Shown: piece by piece, positions 47,401-52,764 of the stretch | Numbering within the stretch: the stretch's first letter is position 1 | How the letters are laid out: each line of letters begins with the position of its first letter | Source of the DNA: Omphiscola glabra | Lineage: Eukaryota; Mollusca; Gastropoda; Lymnaeidae | NCBI GenBank assembly: GCA_964017045.1 | Contig: OZ024802.1 | Span: forward strand, 8,230,413-8,294,412 | DNA length: 64,000 bases | Reading direction: 5' to 3' | Notes under the pieces: model-generated | Databases searched by the model: none | Seen by the model: only the letters and a program-made list of their open reading frames with translations | What the model was told of the DNA's origin: nothing | Position numbers and translations under genes: made by a program

Positions 47401-48216
47401 CATGTTTTGTTTCATTGTGTTGACCAGTTGGTTGTAGAGAGAGGATTGTGAGGACAGCCTAAGATAAGTTGTGTTGATTGCTGCTGTAGGTTGATGTTGT
47501 TAAGCCTGCATGTTGCTTGTTAGGAACTGTCACTGTAGAGACACTATCCATTAACTTATTTATAAAATGAAATTCATTTAATAAAAAATTTTTTTTATTT
47601 ATAATGTCGTTTAGATTGATTTTCACAGACTGTGTCTTGTCCACAGGTTCAAAGATTTAAATTAACTTTGATGATTTGGATTTTAGCCAGTAGTTGACAA
47701 CCTTAGTGCAAATTAAAATGTGAACTTAGCCGTGGTGCTTCATTACACCATATAAAAATAAAATGTGAATTTAAATAAGACGCTTTTGATGTCCTACTTT
47801 TAATAGTTAGCTGTTAAAGCTGTTCAAAAGTACACGATTTAATAGTTAGCTGTTAAAGCTGTTCAAAAGTACACGATTTTGATTCAATTTTGTTTTAAAG
47901 GGAAAAAAAATATTAAAATTTAAAATTAACTATTGTAGAATTCAGTTAGTAAACTTTTTTTTTTTTATATCTTTTTGTTTTCATTCAAAAATTTATAATG
48001 CTATCTGTTTCTGTGGAGAAATGTCTTTAATGAACTGACTTTGTTTTAGGCTCGGAGGAAGACCAGGAGGCCACCGAGATGCTGGTGGGTAACGCACAGA
48101 ATCTGATGCAGGCCGTCAAGGAGACAGTACGTACCGCTGAGGCCGCCTCCATCAGGATACGCGTCGACTCCGGCTACACTATCCGATGGGCCAGGAAGCG
48201 TCCTTGGTACACGTAA
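2435..48216 (+). CDS. VCL: Vinculin gene, whole coding span (spliced)
   Basis: Vinculin is a cytoplasmic adaptor at integrin focal adhesions and cadherin junctions. Its helical head binds talin and alpha-catenin, its proline-rich linker binds EVH1 and SH3 proteins, and its five-helix tail binds F-actin and acidic phospholipids. The spliced frame starts [15 protein letters not shown] and ends [10 protein letters not shown], both near-identical to vertebrate vinculin. All junctions are GT-AG and all phases match. The minimal product is 961 residues (exons 1-17, 21-24, 26); with cassettes 18-20 and one mini-exon 25 it is 1098. Vertebrate vinculin has 1066. The shortfall is mainly one missing central repeat: only two of three are encoded (exons 7-8 and 9-10). 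The DPY tyrosine (human Y100) and the C-terminal tyrosine (human Y1065) are conserved; the position of human Y822 appears not to be a tyrosine. The exon models come from homology and splice consensus, so inclusion of cassettes is inferred, not observed. Confidence 0.96.
3521..4186. mobile_element. MITE, 0.67 kb, in vinculin intron 1
   Basis: The left end cggcaattctccgaagtccg and the right end ggacttcggaggattgccc are imperfect inverted repeats of about 27 bp. The flank AATATT is present on both sides (3515-3520, 4187-4192); it is palindromic, so it could be target duplication or part of the inverted repeat. Short open frames inside do not resemble a transposase. Confidence 0.65.
4193..6033. 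other. Intron 1 stretch without recognisable feature
   Basis: AT-rich, unique-looking sequence. A 94-codon open frame at 4487-4771 shows no known motif and is probably chance. Confidence 0.4.
6034..6292. repeat. 43-bp minisatellite, 6 copies
   Basis: Units contain gttgacacagttcagtggct and tccatgcca. Copies differ by single substitutions. Confidence 0.9.
6326..7007. mobile_element. hAT-type MITE with perfect 8-bp target duplication, carrying a nested MITE
   Basis: Ends cagggtgggattaag and ttaatccgagcctg are inverted. The flanking duplication tctctatg is perfect at 6318-6325 and 7008-7015. The 8-bp duplication and CAG...CTG termini indicate the hAT superfamily; no transposase is present. Another MITE occupies 6349-6751, so the pre-insertion element was about 280 bp. 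Confidence 0.85.
6349..6751. mobile_element. MITE family G (3-bp target duplication), copy 2, nested
   Basis: A perfect 26-bp terminal inverted repeat beginning ggggctgtccattaattatg. Target duplication ATA on both sides. G-rich tracts lie just inside each end, as in copies 1 and 3. The 403-bp length and lack of coding capacity mark it as non-autonomous. A 3-bp duplication would fit PIF/Harbinger; the superfamily is inferred. Confidence 0.88.
7016..8106. other. Intron 1 stretch, no gene recognised
   Basis: Somewhat richer in GC and CpG than its surroundings. Several open frames of 60-90 codons show no familiar motif and no splice framework. A poly-C run follows at about 8040. Confidence 0.35.
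8107..8432. repeat. 47-50-bp minisatellite, about 7 copies
   Basis: Units contain cgataccccaacagacgg and cacgcacgcacaacctcc. Confidence 0.9.
9215..9499. repeat. About 49-bp minisatellite, about 6 copies
   Basis: Units contain ggaccaaccatctacctacc and ctatgccactg, with internal length variation. Confidence 0.85.
10186..10349. mobile_element. hAT-type MITE, 164 bp, perfect 8-bp duplication
   Basis: A 10-bp inverted repeat cagtggcgta/tacgccactg flanked on both sides by aaattgat (10178-10185 and 10350-10357). No coding capacity. Half-copies with the same terminus lie near 57221 and 58135. Confidence 0.88.
11218..12027. repeat. 30-bp minisatellite, about 27 copies
   Basis: Units read taacttaatgacctggttta followed by cctcacggcg. 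Because 30 is divisible by 3 it gives spurious long open frames on both strands (11179-11764). Confidence 0.95.
12229..13130. repeat. 46-bp minisatellite, about 19 copies
   Basis: Units contain gacacatagccacaccaagc. The 5' half carries a tttttagagtg variant and the 3' half a tttctagcgtg variant, so the array has two homogenised blocks. Confidence 0.95.
13302..13753. repeat. 24-bp minisatellite, about 19 copies
   Basis: Units alternate gggacatttgaatattgcaa and gggatatttgaatattacaa forms. Open frames of 159-213 codons here are repeat artefacts. Confidence 0.95.
13754..14865. repeat. Intron 1 segment with 56-bp array (14202-14467)
   Basis: About five units containing gggagaagaactatagcacg. The rest of the segment, including poly-C at 14099 and poly-G at 14529, has no feature. 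Confidence 0.75.
14866..15460. repeat. 35-bp minisatellite, 17 copies
   Basis: Units contain atcactggaactgtgtgttt and aaatatctgagag. Confidence 0.95.
15679..16764. repeat. 58-bp minisatellite, about 11 copies, split by a MITE
   Basis: Units contain gcccaatagtgcaggcagta and tctgggtggtgataacagg. The first unit is interrupted at 15703-16106 by a MITE; the flanks rejoin exactly in register once one TAA is removed. Confidence 0.92.
15703..16106. mobile_element. MITE family G, copy 3, inserted in a minisatellite
   Basis: Inverted ends gggtcgttcgcaaattacgt (24 bp match) with TAA duplicated on both sides (15700-15702, 16107-16109). Homopolymeric C/G tracts sit inside the ends. It has the same architecture as the copies at 349 and 6349 but a diverged terminal sequence. 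Confidence 0.9.
16766..19378. repeat. Intron 1 3' part with three minisatellites
   Basis: 17366-17632: about 22-bp units (gtatctgagtagtgagactc), about 12 copies. 18189-18453: 24-bp units (atttcagttgatatcatctg), 11 copies, near-perfect. 18959-19102: 48-bp units (gtcagccctcattatcatag), 3 copies. Between them I see no gene; an 83-codon open frame at 17615-17866 is unrecognised. Confidence 0.85.
19379..19569. repeat. 63-bp repeat, 3 copies, ending in the exon 2 acceptor
   Basis: Units contain ccagatgactgttttaccag and atgttacaaaatg. In the last unit the ending has become ttgttacag, the exon 2 acceptor. The 63-bp length keeps a frame open into exon 2. Confidence 0.85.
19570..19677 (+). CDS. VCL: Vinculin exon 2 (residues 20-55)
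   Basis: D1 helix 1-2 region; begins [13 protein letters not shown] and ends KLAVDNLVK. The alanine matching human A50, critical for talin binding, is conserved. Acceptor ttgttacag, donor gtgagt, phase 0 on both sides. The acceptor lies inside the last copy of a 63-bp tandem repeat, and the frame stays open through that repeat upstream. Confidence 0.95.
19823..20163. repeat. Two small arrays in intron 2
   Basis: 19823-19897: 15-bp units agaaggacagcactc, about 5 copies. 20014-20163: 30-bp units containing ggtccttgctgtagcaacag, 5 copies. Confidence 0.9.
20249..20420 (+). CDS. VCL: Vinculin exon 3 (residues 56-113)
   Basis: D1 continuation with [17 protein letters not shown] and [19 protein letters not shown]. 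The DPY tyrosine corresponds to the human Y100 Src-family site. Acceptor tcctccag; donor gtttgt, which departs from consensus. Ends in phase 1. Confidence 0.95.
20771..20937. repeat. Tandem duplication spanning exon 4 acceptor
   Basis: Two diverged copies of about 85 bp. Each contains cttggact, tgtatttctgg.cag, and acaaggaacatctt. The second copy holds the functional acceptor; in the first, the bases after the cag are replaced by a poly-T run of 20. Confidence 0.8.
20912..21057 (+). CDS. VCL: Vinculin exon 4 (residues 113-161)
   Basis: Encodes [19 protein letters not shown] and [19 protein letters not shown], very close to the vertebrate D1 second bundle. The first codon is split (G from exon 3, GT here). 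Acceptor ctggtcag, donor gtcagt. A degenerate copy of this exon's 5' edge and acceptor lies just upstream. Confidence 0.96.
21345..21513 (+). CDS. VCL: Vinculin exon 5 (residues 162-218)
   Basis: D1 segment [20 protein letters not shown], then [14 protein letters not shown] and [16 protein letters not shown]. Acceptor tttag, donor gtagag. Ends in phase 1. Confidence 0.95.
21551..21783. mobile_element. Probable decayed hAT-like element in intron 5
   Basis: The left terminus cagaggtccccaacctgtgg is typical of hAT non-autonomous elements. The right terminus (gcagctctg) is poorly preserved and the 8-bp flanks are only loosely similar. Also in intron 5, a loose 22-30-bp repeat (tttaacctgagcaatggttt) lies at about 22055-22172. 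Confidence 0.4.
22199..22350 (+). CDS. VCL: Vinculin exon 6 (residues 218-268)
   Basis: End of D1: [36 protein letters not shown] and DLTVMKKAQ, matching the conserved vertebrate [13 protein letters not shown] segment. Acceptor tgtttcag, donor gtaagc. Ends in phase 0. Confidence 0.96.
22351..22991 (+). other. Vinculin intron 6
   Basis: Unique AT-rich sequence. No feature beyond the splice sites. Confidence 0.6.
22992..23064 (+). CDS. VCL: Vinculin exon 7 (start of central repeat A)
   Basis: Residues 269-293: [20 protein letters not shown], corresponding to the WL.DP opening of a vinculin central repeat. Acceptor cctgtag, donor gtacgt. Ends in phase 1. Confidence 0.93.
23390..23538 (+). CDS. 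VCL: Vinculin exon 8 (central repeat A)
   Basis: Residues 293-342: [32 protein letters not shown] and LSELRQQGK. The first half resembles vertebrate repeat 1 (AIRQIL) and the second half resembles repeat 2 (RKIAELC, DDILRS, LRRQGK). The unit therefore looks like a fusion at the site of the missing repeat. Acceptor tgacag, donor gtgggc. Confidence 0.94.
23580..23772. repeat. 17-18-bp degenerate minisatellite in intron 8
   Basis: About 10 units around acatgggcagggacagt, starting about 40 bp after the exon 8 donor. The remainder of intron 8 is featureless. Confidence 0.85.
24168..24360 (+). CDS. VCL: Vinculin exon 9 (central repeat B)
   Basis: Residues 343-407: [35 protein letters not shown], and [20 protein letters not shown], matching vertebrate repeat 3 ([20 protein letters not shown]). 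It joins directly to exon 8, with no third repeat between. Acceptor ttcaacag, donor gtaaag. Ends in phase 1. Confidence 0.95.
24728..24873 (+). CDS. VCL: Vinculin exon 10 (central repeat B end)
   Basis: Residues 407-455: [37 protein letters not shown], and [10 protein letters not shown]. Acceptor tccatag, donor gtatag. Ends in phase 0. Confidence 0.95.
24874..25977. repeat. Intron 10 with 15-bp array (25218-25415)
   Basis: About 13 copies of agattgttacttggt. At 25093-25106 a terminus-like taagaaccactg suggests a hAT relic without a visible partner. The rest is featureless. Confidence 0.8.
25978..26070 (+). CDS. VCL: Vinculin exon 11 (residues 456-486)
   Basis: Encodes [17 protein letters not shown] and [13 protein letters not shown], aligned with vertebrate ESPQARALASQLQDSL. 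A 93-nt, phase 0-0 exon. Acceptor tgttcag, donor gtattt. Confidence 0.94.
26232..26301 (+). CDS. VCL: Vinculin exon 12 (residues 487-510)
   Basis: Encodes [20 protein letters not shown]; the DTTTP motif is conserved in vertebrate vinculin. Acceptor tgttcag, donor gtgagt. Ends in phase 1. Confidence 0.94.
26302..26875 (+). other. Vinculin intron 12
   Basis: Unique AT-rich sequence; no feature seen. Confidence 0.6.
26876..27027 (+). CDS. VCL: Vinculin exon 13 (residues 510-560)
   Basis: D3 segment [35 protein letters not shown] and [12 protein letters not shown]. Acceptor tatacag, donor gtatat. Ends in phase 0. Confidence 0.93.
27127..27478. repeat. 59-bp minisatellite, 6 copies, abutting exon 14
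   Basis: Units contain ctttgatcaggtgtgttgga and atagccatgatttgatgtg. The array ends about 15 bp before exon 14, so the branch point region is likely repeat-derived. Confidence 0.93.
27494..27671 (+). CDS. VCL: Vinculin exon 14 (residues 561-620)
   Basis: Encodes [35 protein letters not shown] and [16 protein letters not shown], aligned with vertebrate [20 protein letters not shown]. A 59-bp minisatellite ends about 15 bp upstream of its acceptor (ttcctcag). Donor gttgtc. Ends in phase 1. Confidence 0.95.
27672..28366 (+). other. Vinculin intron 14
   Basis: AT-rich unique sequence; no feature seen. Confidence 0.6.
28367..28564 (+). CDS. VCL: Vinculin exon 15 (D4, residues 620-686)
   Basis: Encodes [52 protein letters not shown]. 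The SIARRAN and ENSEDP vertebrate motifs are recognisable. Acceptor cccacag, donor gtgaga. Ends in phase 1. Confidence 0.95.
28784..28875 (+). CDS. VCL: Vinculin exon 16 (D4, residues 686-716)
   Basis: Encodes [31 protein letters not shown]. The region of vertebrate Y822 has no tyrosine here. Acceptor ttgtccag, donor gtaagc. Ends in phase 0. Confidence 0.93.
29024..29271. mobile_element. Foldback (hairpin) element in intron 16
   Basis: An inverted repeat with arms of about 100-120 bp. The left arm begins aaggaaatgagc and includes gaaaaaaaggacgc; the right arm includes gcgtcctttttttc and ends cccatttcctt. The short AT-rich centre is about 29145-29170. No clear target duplication. It could be a foldback MITE. 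Confidence 0.7.
29482..29593 (+). CDS. VCL: Vinculin exon 17 (end of D4, FPPPP motif)
   Basis: Residues 717-754: [16 protein letters not shown], then [21 protein letters not shown] is the class I EVH1-binding motif used by VASP and Mena and is conserved in vertebrate vinculin. Acceptor atcttcag, donor gtatgt. It ends in phase 1, the same phase needed by cassettes 18-20 and by exon 21. Confidence 0.95.
29594..31332. repeat. Intron 17 with long near-perfect palindrome (30834-30960)
   Basis: The palindrome has arms of about 54 bp, one mismatch seen, around a loop of about 18 nt; key arm sequence is attttcacagcaagcg / cttgctgtgaaaat. A partial third copy lies at about 30762-30815. A 42-bp unit is duplicated at 30232-30323. 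The rest is AT-rich and featureless. Confidence 0.8.
31333..31527 (+). CDS. VCL: Vinculin linker cassette exon 18 (195 nt)
   Basis: Phase 1-1 exon of 65 codons. It opens [20 protein letters not shown], continues [20 protein letters not shown], and ends [11 protein letters not shown]. The PPRPPPRP run is SH3-ligand-like, and there are four tyrosines in the middle. I know of no vertebrate counterpart. The frame is open across the whole exon, with acceptor gttgatgtag and donor gtagtg. Because exon 17 joins exon 21 in frame without it, it is probably alternatively spliced (inference). The donor is weak. Confidence 0.75.
31528..33167 (+). other. Vinculin intron 18
   Basis: Very AT- and T-rich sequence with no further exon or repeat that I can support. 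Confidence 0.5.
33168..33215 (+). CDS. VCL: Vinculin linker cassette exon 19 (48 nt)
   Basis: Short phase 1-1 exon encoding [16 protein letters not shown], 16 codons, with good splice sites (cttgcaactccag / gtattc). Supported by phase symmetry and its place in the linker series rather than by homology. The NPF tripeptide is an EH-domain-type motif, though its use here is unproven. Confidence 0.6.
33216..34478 (+). other. Vinculin intron 19
   Basis: AT-rich with homopolymer A/T runs. A 24-bp duplication (tttcaataaataaatatatc) lies at about 33701-33748. No gene seen. Confidence 0.5.
34479..34607 (+). CDS. VCL: Vinculin linker cassette exon 20 (129 nt)
   Basis: Phase 1-1 exon of 43 codons: [20 protein letters not shown], then [20 protein letters not shown] and YYY. 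It holds PPPVPPPP and a tyrosine cluster at its 3' end. Acceptor tctaacag, donor gtcagc. Composition and phase fit the proline-rich linker; alternative inclusion is inferred. Confidence 0.75.
34608..36569. repeat. Intron 20 with 20-bp array (35670-35838)
   Basis: About 8 copies of ctgtccccaccggctttctt, notably GC-richer than the AT-rich intron. Open frames on both strands here are artefacts. Confidence 0.9.
36570..36697 (+). CDS. VCL: Vinculin exon 21, constant proline-rich linker
   Basis: Encodes [43 protein letters not shown], matching vertebrate [13 protein letters not shown] and NQPMM. The PPRPPLP and PPRPPPP motifs are the site class bound by vinexin/ponsin-family SH3 domains. Acceptor aaaaaacag, with a poor pyrimidine tract; donor gtgaga. 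Phase 1 to 0. The following junction (NQPIM/MAAH) is, as I recall it, where the vertebrate metavinculin exon is inserted. Confidence 0.94.
36777..38140. repeat. Intron 21: three arrays
   Basis: 36777-36951: about 41-bp units (gatctgacatcattccctct), 4 copies. 37115-37608: 16-bp units (agaggagcccatgtta), about 31 copies. 37786-38140: about 32-bp units (agtataattgattgtagcaa), about 11 copies, ending about 75 bp before exon 22. No metavinculin-like exon is visible between them. Confidence 0.93.
38218..38333 (+). CDS. VCL: Vinculin exon 22 (tail helices 1-2)
   Basis: Encodes [39 protein letters not shown], strongly conserved with vertebrate MAARQLHDEARKWSSKGNDI. Start of the F-actin- and lipid-binding tail. 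Acceptor gtttcag, donor gtcagt. Ends in phase 2. Confidence 0.97.
38533..38656 (+). CDS. VCL: Vinculin exon 23 (tail helix 3)
   Basis: Encodes [40 protein letters not shown], aligned with vertebrate [20 protein letters not shown]. Acceptor ttgttcag, donor gtaaga. Ends in phase 0. A long C/G-rich homopolymer stretch starts about 35 bp downstream. Confidence 0.97.
38694..38755. repeat. C-rich homopolymer tract after exon 23
   Basis: Long C runs broken by cgcg, about 35 bp downstream of the exon 23 donor. The length may be unreliable in assembly. Confidence 0.8.
39955..40322. repeat. 25-bp minisatellite with higher-order units
   Basis: Units ggttgtgtgaggtggaccat; sets of two to six units end in a segment containing cccattgcatgggcc (itself palindromic), seen three times. 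The preceding part of intron 23 (38760-39950) has no feature. Confidence 0.9.
40398..40595. mobile_element. SPIN-like non-autonomous hAT element, 198 bp
   Basis: Termini cagtggttctcaacctt and cgttgagaaccactg, with internal atgccgcgaccctta, tcctcatgttgtggcgacc and ggtcttaggcgacccctgg. These match the SPIN (Space Invaders) non-autonomous element as I remember it from mammals. The 8-bp flanks tcctagac and ccctagac (7 of 8 identical) fit the hAT nnCTAGnn preference. It lies in intron 23, 148 bp before exon 24. Assignment to SPIN rather than a close hAT relative is from memory. Confidence 0.75.
40744..40834 (+). CDS. VCL: Vinculin exon 24 (tail helix 4)
   Basis: Encodes [30 protein letters not shown], nearly identical to the vertebrate tail helix 4. 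Acceptor tctccacag, donor gtaaga. It ends in phase 1, as needed by either mini-exon 25 or exon 26. A SPIN-like transposon ends about 150 bp upstream. Confidence 0.97.
41621..41659 (+). CDS. VCL: Vinculin tail mini-exon 25a (39 nt)
   Basis: Phase 1-1 mini-exon encoding [13 protein letters not shown] plus a split Gly. Acceptor tttttgtcag, donor gtaatt. Its paralogue 25b lies 0.9 kb downstream with 9 identical residues out of 13 and the same length. It would insert 13 residues in the loop between tail helices 4 and 5, where vertebrate vinculin has TNISDEESEQ. Skipping it leaves the frame intact. Confidence 0.8.
42575..42613 (+). CDS. VCL: Vinculin tail mini-exon 25b (39 nt), paralogue of 25a
   Basis: Phase 1-1 mini-exon encoding [13 protein letters not shown] plus a split Gly. 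Acceptor accatttatag, donor gtaaac. It differs from 25a at C4P, G5A, P12A and at synonymous sites, so the protein looks selected while the surrounding introns do not align by eye. Either copy, both or neither keeps the frame, so mutual exclusion cannot be deduced from phase. Confidence 0.8.
43965..45296. repeat. 36-bp minisatellite, 37 copies, with 17-unit higher-order period
   Basis: Units contain agcctctctcaccgttatg and ttttgttgacagtcta. Diagnostic variants recur 612 bp (17 units) apart: ggtgacag at about 44241 and 44853, and the same spacing for the catt/cgat variants. The unit length gives open frames of 452-467 codons, which are artefacts. Lies in the last vinculin intron. Confidence 0.97.
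45364..45369 (+). other. Possible 6-nt micro-exon in vinculin intron 25
   Basis: Sequence ggttcag/aatcaa/gtaagt: an acceptor dinucleotide, six bases, then a perfect consensus donor. In phase 1 it would add two residues before SEEDQ. It sits just after the 36-bp array. The splice signals alone are weak evidence, and it may be a decoy donor. Confidence 0.2.
45721..47155. repeat. Two further arrays in the last intron
   Basis: 45721-45975: 43-bp units (ggtataaatctactcgtggg), 6 copies. 46937-47150: 27-bp units (ccagttagttgatgccatcc), 8 copies, near-perfect. Between them, AT-rich with no gene. Also a 40-bp duplication at 47798-47878. Confidence 0.92.
48050..48216 (+). CDS. VCL: Vinculin exon 26 (tail helix 5, C-terminus, stop)
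   Basis: Encodes [54 protein letters not shown] and stop TAA at 48214-48216. Tail helix 5 and the C-terminal arm are highly conserved; the penultimate Tyr matches human Y1065. Acceptor ttgttttag. Confidence 0.97.
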
Positions 48217-51200
48217 AATCTGTGTAGGAATAATGAGTACACCAAGAAATTTAACCAATTGTAACGCGCTAGGCATGTTAACAACAGAATGTACACAAAA
48301 ATTGTTTAAAATGAATTGATTTTTTTTTTTTTTAAGCTTGTAGAGTTGTATTCAAATCTGTGTTCTGTTTCTTTTGGTTTTTTTTCTCTTAAGAAAAATG
48401 ATCAGTAGATTTACTTGGTCTAGAATTCCTCTCTCAATAATCTTGACATTGTACATAACAGAGTCTCTTTATGTGCACAAATAGCAAGGGGTGGCAAGAA
48501 CTGTTGTAGTTGTGTAGAGCAGTGTCAGAAAAAGTGTCAGATTGCGCCCTGGAAGAAATGAAAGTTTGCCAATACATTATATTTTACTTCTAATGGAAAC
48601 TGAATTTCTGCATTCTGCGCCCTGGAAGAAATGAAAGTTTGCCAATACATTATATTTTACTTCTAATGGAAACTGAATTTCTGCCTCTGCTGACCTGTCG
48701 GGGTGATGATGAAGAGCCTTCTTGATAAAGCTATATAACAGCTTTGGTTTTTAGCAAGACGGGGCTAAGTGTAACTGGCTTTCTAAATGTGTATTTGATC
48801 ATATTAAACCAAAATAAATATAAGGATTATTGGCCATGAATTTCAGGATATAATGGTGTGATGGACAGCTGTGTAGTTTTTATAGGAACAGAATATATTA
48901 TTGGACCTGAAAGCACTTAAATCATGGCGCTGTCTTAAATATGGGATGAACACCAGTACCACAACCCAAGATTACTGGAAGCCTTACAACAAGGGTCCCC
49001 GACTTTTTGTGTTAGAAAGGGTGCACTGATGAACAATATTTTCACTTTTAAGGAGTGTATTGGCTACAATTGTTTTATTTAACATTTTAAGGCCACTGCT
49101 TGAGGACCTCTGCCTGAACTTAATTATATGTTTGTTTTAATGGTAAACTTTACGTTTGAAGCTGGCTCTGTTCTATTTGCCTTGTAGTTCTCATATTTGT
49201 GTGAATGTCCAGTTGACCATGGGTCCATAATGTTACATGATTGTATGACCGAATCAGTGTTCTAAATGATATATTATACGACCCAAGCAGCTTCCTAGGT
49301 GCTAATTCATGATATAGGTTTGCTTGATGTGTCCAGGCTTAGCAGTCAGGTTAGGGTTGTTTTTTTTTAAATTCTTATTGGGGGGGGGGGGGGGGTGTTG
49401 TTGTTTGCACAAATTAGACTCCTGCCCTTAATTTTTATAACTTTGTTTTATTGTCAAGTTTTTAAATAATTGGTGCTAATGGGCATCTGGTTCTGAGGGT
49501 ATGGTACTGGCATCTGTATAGTTGGGTGCGTCTGTTACTAAGTCACTGACTGCAAGGCAATGTCATTCACTGACGTCATCTAGCAGAAGTTTTAGTCTTA
49601 GAGGGCCTTAGGAGCATTGGACCTCCTTCAGTTAGTTTGGCGTTTGCTTTCTATCCATAACAGAACACAGATGCCTACAATGATTTCATCAGTGAGAGAA
49701 GATATGTTTTGTTTGTCTGTGCTTGATTGAGCTGAGTTTGGTGTTTTCTGTGTCTATAGCGGCACTGTGTACCTCCGTGTCTTGTGTACCTGCGTATCTT
49801 GTGTGCCTGCGTGTCTTGTGAACCGATATGTCTTGCAGAACTGTGGTTACATTCTGGTAGATTTGTTTAGTATTACAGCTATTGTGTGTCGGAGACACAA
49901 CTGATTTGTTGACTTGGCAATAAATGACATGCCTATAGGAACAACTTACTCAAATATATTTTTATGATGAAGGTTTTGATCTTGGTGTCAGAAGATAATT
50001 ATCATAACCTGATATTTATTTATTGAATATGTAATCATTATTATTAATCCAATACAGTAGATACAATTGTAATGTTTACAAATATTTTTTTTTTAGGAGT
50101 TGTAAAAAATTATTGGAGATGTATCTGTATTCATACGTGTGAAAAAAGTTGTAACGTATGGCACTAATAATGAACTAATAATGTTATTAGCACAAACAAA
50201 AGTCTTGAAACTTGTTGCGGTACCTCCACATCCGCTTAACCCATTCAGTTTTATTAAGATGATAACGTGGGCACTCCAACAAATTGCTAGTCATCTGGAA
50301 CAGAAACAATCTAATGAGCTCGCCATTGTGAAACTAACGTTCCAGAATCGACTGCATCTAATTTCATCTAGGTAGGCAAGTGAAGTTGAAATGTGATTTT
50401 TAAAAGTTTTACTAGTTAACTAGCCGGTCTCACATGAAATGACGACATCTATATTATCCATGATTTTTTTATTGATTCTTCCATTAGAATCATGTGCGCG
50501 CCCCCCCCCCCCCCCCCTTTCTTTTTTTTGTTTTGTTTTCCAGTAGACTGGATTGTCAGCGTTAGCTTCCTTTTTTCTGTTGCCTTAAAGACATAGAGAG
50601 CTTTACATTAAACTCCTTAAAGACATAGAGAGCTTTACATTAAACTCCTTAAAGACATAGAGAGCTTTACATTAAACTCCTTGTCCACTGTTACATGCAA
50701 GTTTTATTAGAAAATAAAGAAAGGTTTGGCCTTGTTCACTTGAACCATAATACAGCTTTATGGCCGATGGTTTCCCTTATGTGGCAAATTATTTCCCTAT
50801 ATGGACAGAGATGTCCCGTACATGGCCGATGACTTTTAACTTAACAAGGGCCCTAAAATTCTAATGGAAGAATTTCTTTTTATTAGTAGTCTGTGCCTGA
50901 ATATAAAGTGTAGCCGGATGTCGTTCAGTTCTGTCAACATCTCTTAAATTATACATAGAATATAATCATACAATATTTTTTGTTAACATTAATTAGCATA
51001 CATTGTGGACTGTATTTATTTTCTCTGTATACAATTACCTTCTCTTGTTCACGTATAGTGACAAGCTTATTCAATGTCTGCCACTTTATTTCAGATGTAT
51101 CAACTCTAGTTCAAGCATTGTATACCTCAGCTTTCTTATTAAAGTATTTAAAATATTTAATTTTTTAATTTTTTTTTAATTTTTTTTTAAATTTTTTTTT

Positions 51201-52764
51201 GTGACAAGCTTACACTTACATGATAAATTTTTTTGATTCCTGTCAAGATTTGAATGTTAAAAGAAACAGTAGTCTTGGAATATTGATTGAGCTTAATTAC
51301 CAGTAATCTTATCAGTGGGTATATCAGCTCGCCATCACTGTAGAATTATTGATCAGTTTGAGGTGTGATAGAGAGCCACGGGGGGGGGGGGGGGGGGGGG
51401 GGTAAGGTAACGAAATGCTATTGCTAAATCCATGCTAAATGTATTTGTTTAAGTCTTGACACTCTTAAGTGACATAGTAGTTGGTCACAAGCTCCCGTGT
51501 TCATCGGTCCTGACACACCAATCTGTAGTTTGCTTCTTTTGAAGGCATTTTTATGCATTTCTCAAAAGTGTTCTGGTTAGGCAGTTTTTTGAAAATTTCA
51601 ACTGATTATTTCATCTCATTTTAAAAATTTCTGGTTCATTGCGTTATAGAGACAGATATACAATAAGTATTACCATTTTTAGATGTATCTACAAATATAT
51701 GAGTAAATGTTCATTTTTAAAGCTGTCATTAATTACCAGTGCAAGTTTTGTCATAGTTTTGTAGCCTTATATAAAGATTGACGAAGCAGAAATTTCTTAG
51801 AATTTGTATTTGTATTTTGTTGTGTTTGCCTCTTTGAATAGTAGATCTAGTCTTTTATCTTCTTGACCTGACACAACTTGTTTGTCCACACGGACTTTTA
51901 GACAAAAATACTTGGAAGCTTGCCAAATAAAAATGATGAGCACTACTTCTTCTAACAAGACAATTTGTTGGTGTTGCATATTTTCGGGGTTTGGAGGCTA
52001 TTTTATTTAAATTCTGGAAAAGATCAAAGGGTAAAGATCATCTAAAAAGTTATTCTAACCTAATTCAATAACCGTCACTTTGAAAAAAAATTAAATACTT
52101 CTCAGATGGGCTAATACTAATAGTGTTTCTATTGTCCACTCAAAATAATAAGTAAGAATAAAATCTGATGATGCACAGTAATGCACACTTATAATTGAAA
52201 GACCTAAAGCATATTGTGTCATGTTTCAAATGCTTGAAGTATTTTATATATATTTATATATATACCGGAGCTGGCCAGGTAAATGTGTAAGTGTACGTAT
52301 ATGTGTATGCTATCAGCAACACAACACAAACTTTTGTCCTGTGTATGCTTGTATTTTTTTCTACCAAAATAAAGGGCTAACAGCATTTTTTTATAAATGT
52401 ACAGTCACTACATTTTGATTACTTTTGTTGTAGACTTTGTTGTACACCATCTGTAACTACATTTTCATTACTATTGTTGTACACCTTCTTATCTCAATAA
52501 CCAAAATTTGCCTTTCTGAATTAACTGTAACATACATAGGAGGAGATGTGTAGCCTTAATTTTAATTTCTCTACTACTCAGGTTCCCAACCTATTTTGAG
52601 ACAGCCCCTATTTTATTGACTAAAGCAGGTTTGGACAAATCAAAAACTTTTGTGAGCTGAAAGAAAATGGGACAGGGGGGGGGGGGGGGGAAGCTTTTAA
52701 GAAAATATTCATATATATCATATTTAGCTTTTACGAAGACTTTAAAATCATTAAATATCATTTG
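48217..52764 (+). other. Vinculin 3' UTR and downstream flank
   Basis: No coding sequence recognised. AATAAA signals at 48813-48818, 49919-49924 and 52368-52373 are candidate polyadenylation signals; which is used cannot be told. It contains a 73-bp-period duplication (48544-48684), three copies of a 32-bp unit (50583-50680), and long G or C homopolymer runs near 49381, 50500, 51380 and 52675. Confidence 0.5.

Noticed and set aside
48996..49115. Possible hAT element (gggtccccgac ... gaggacctctg)
   Set aside because: Ends match only loosely and flanks show no 8-bp duplication.
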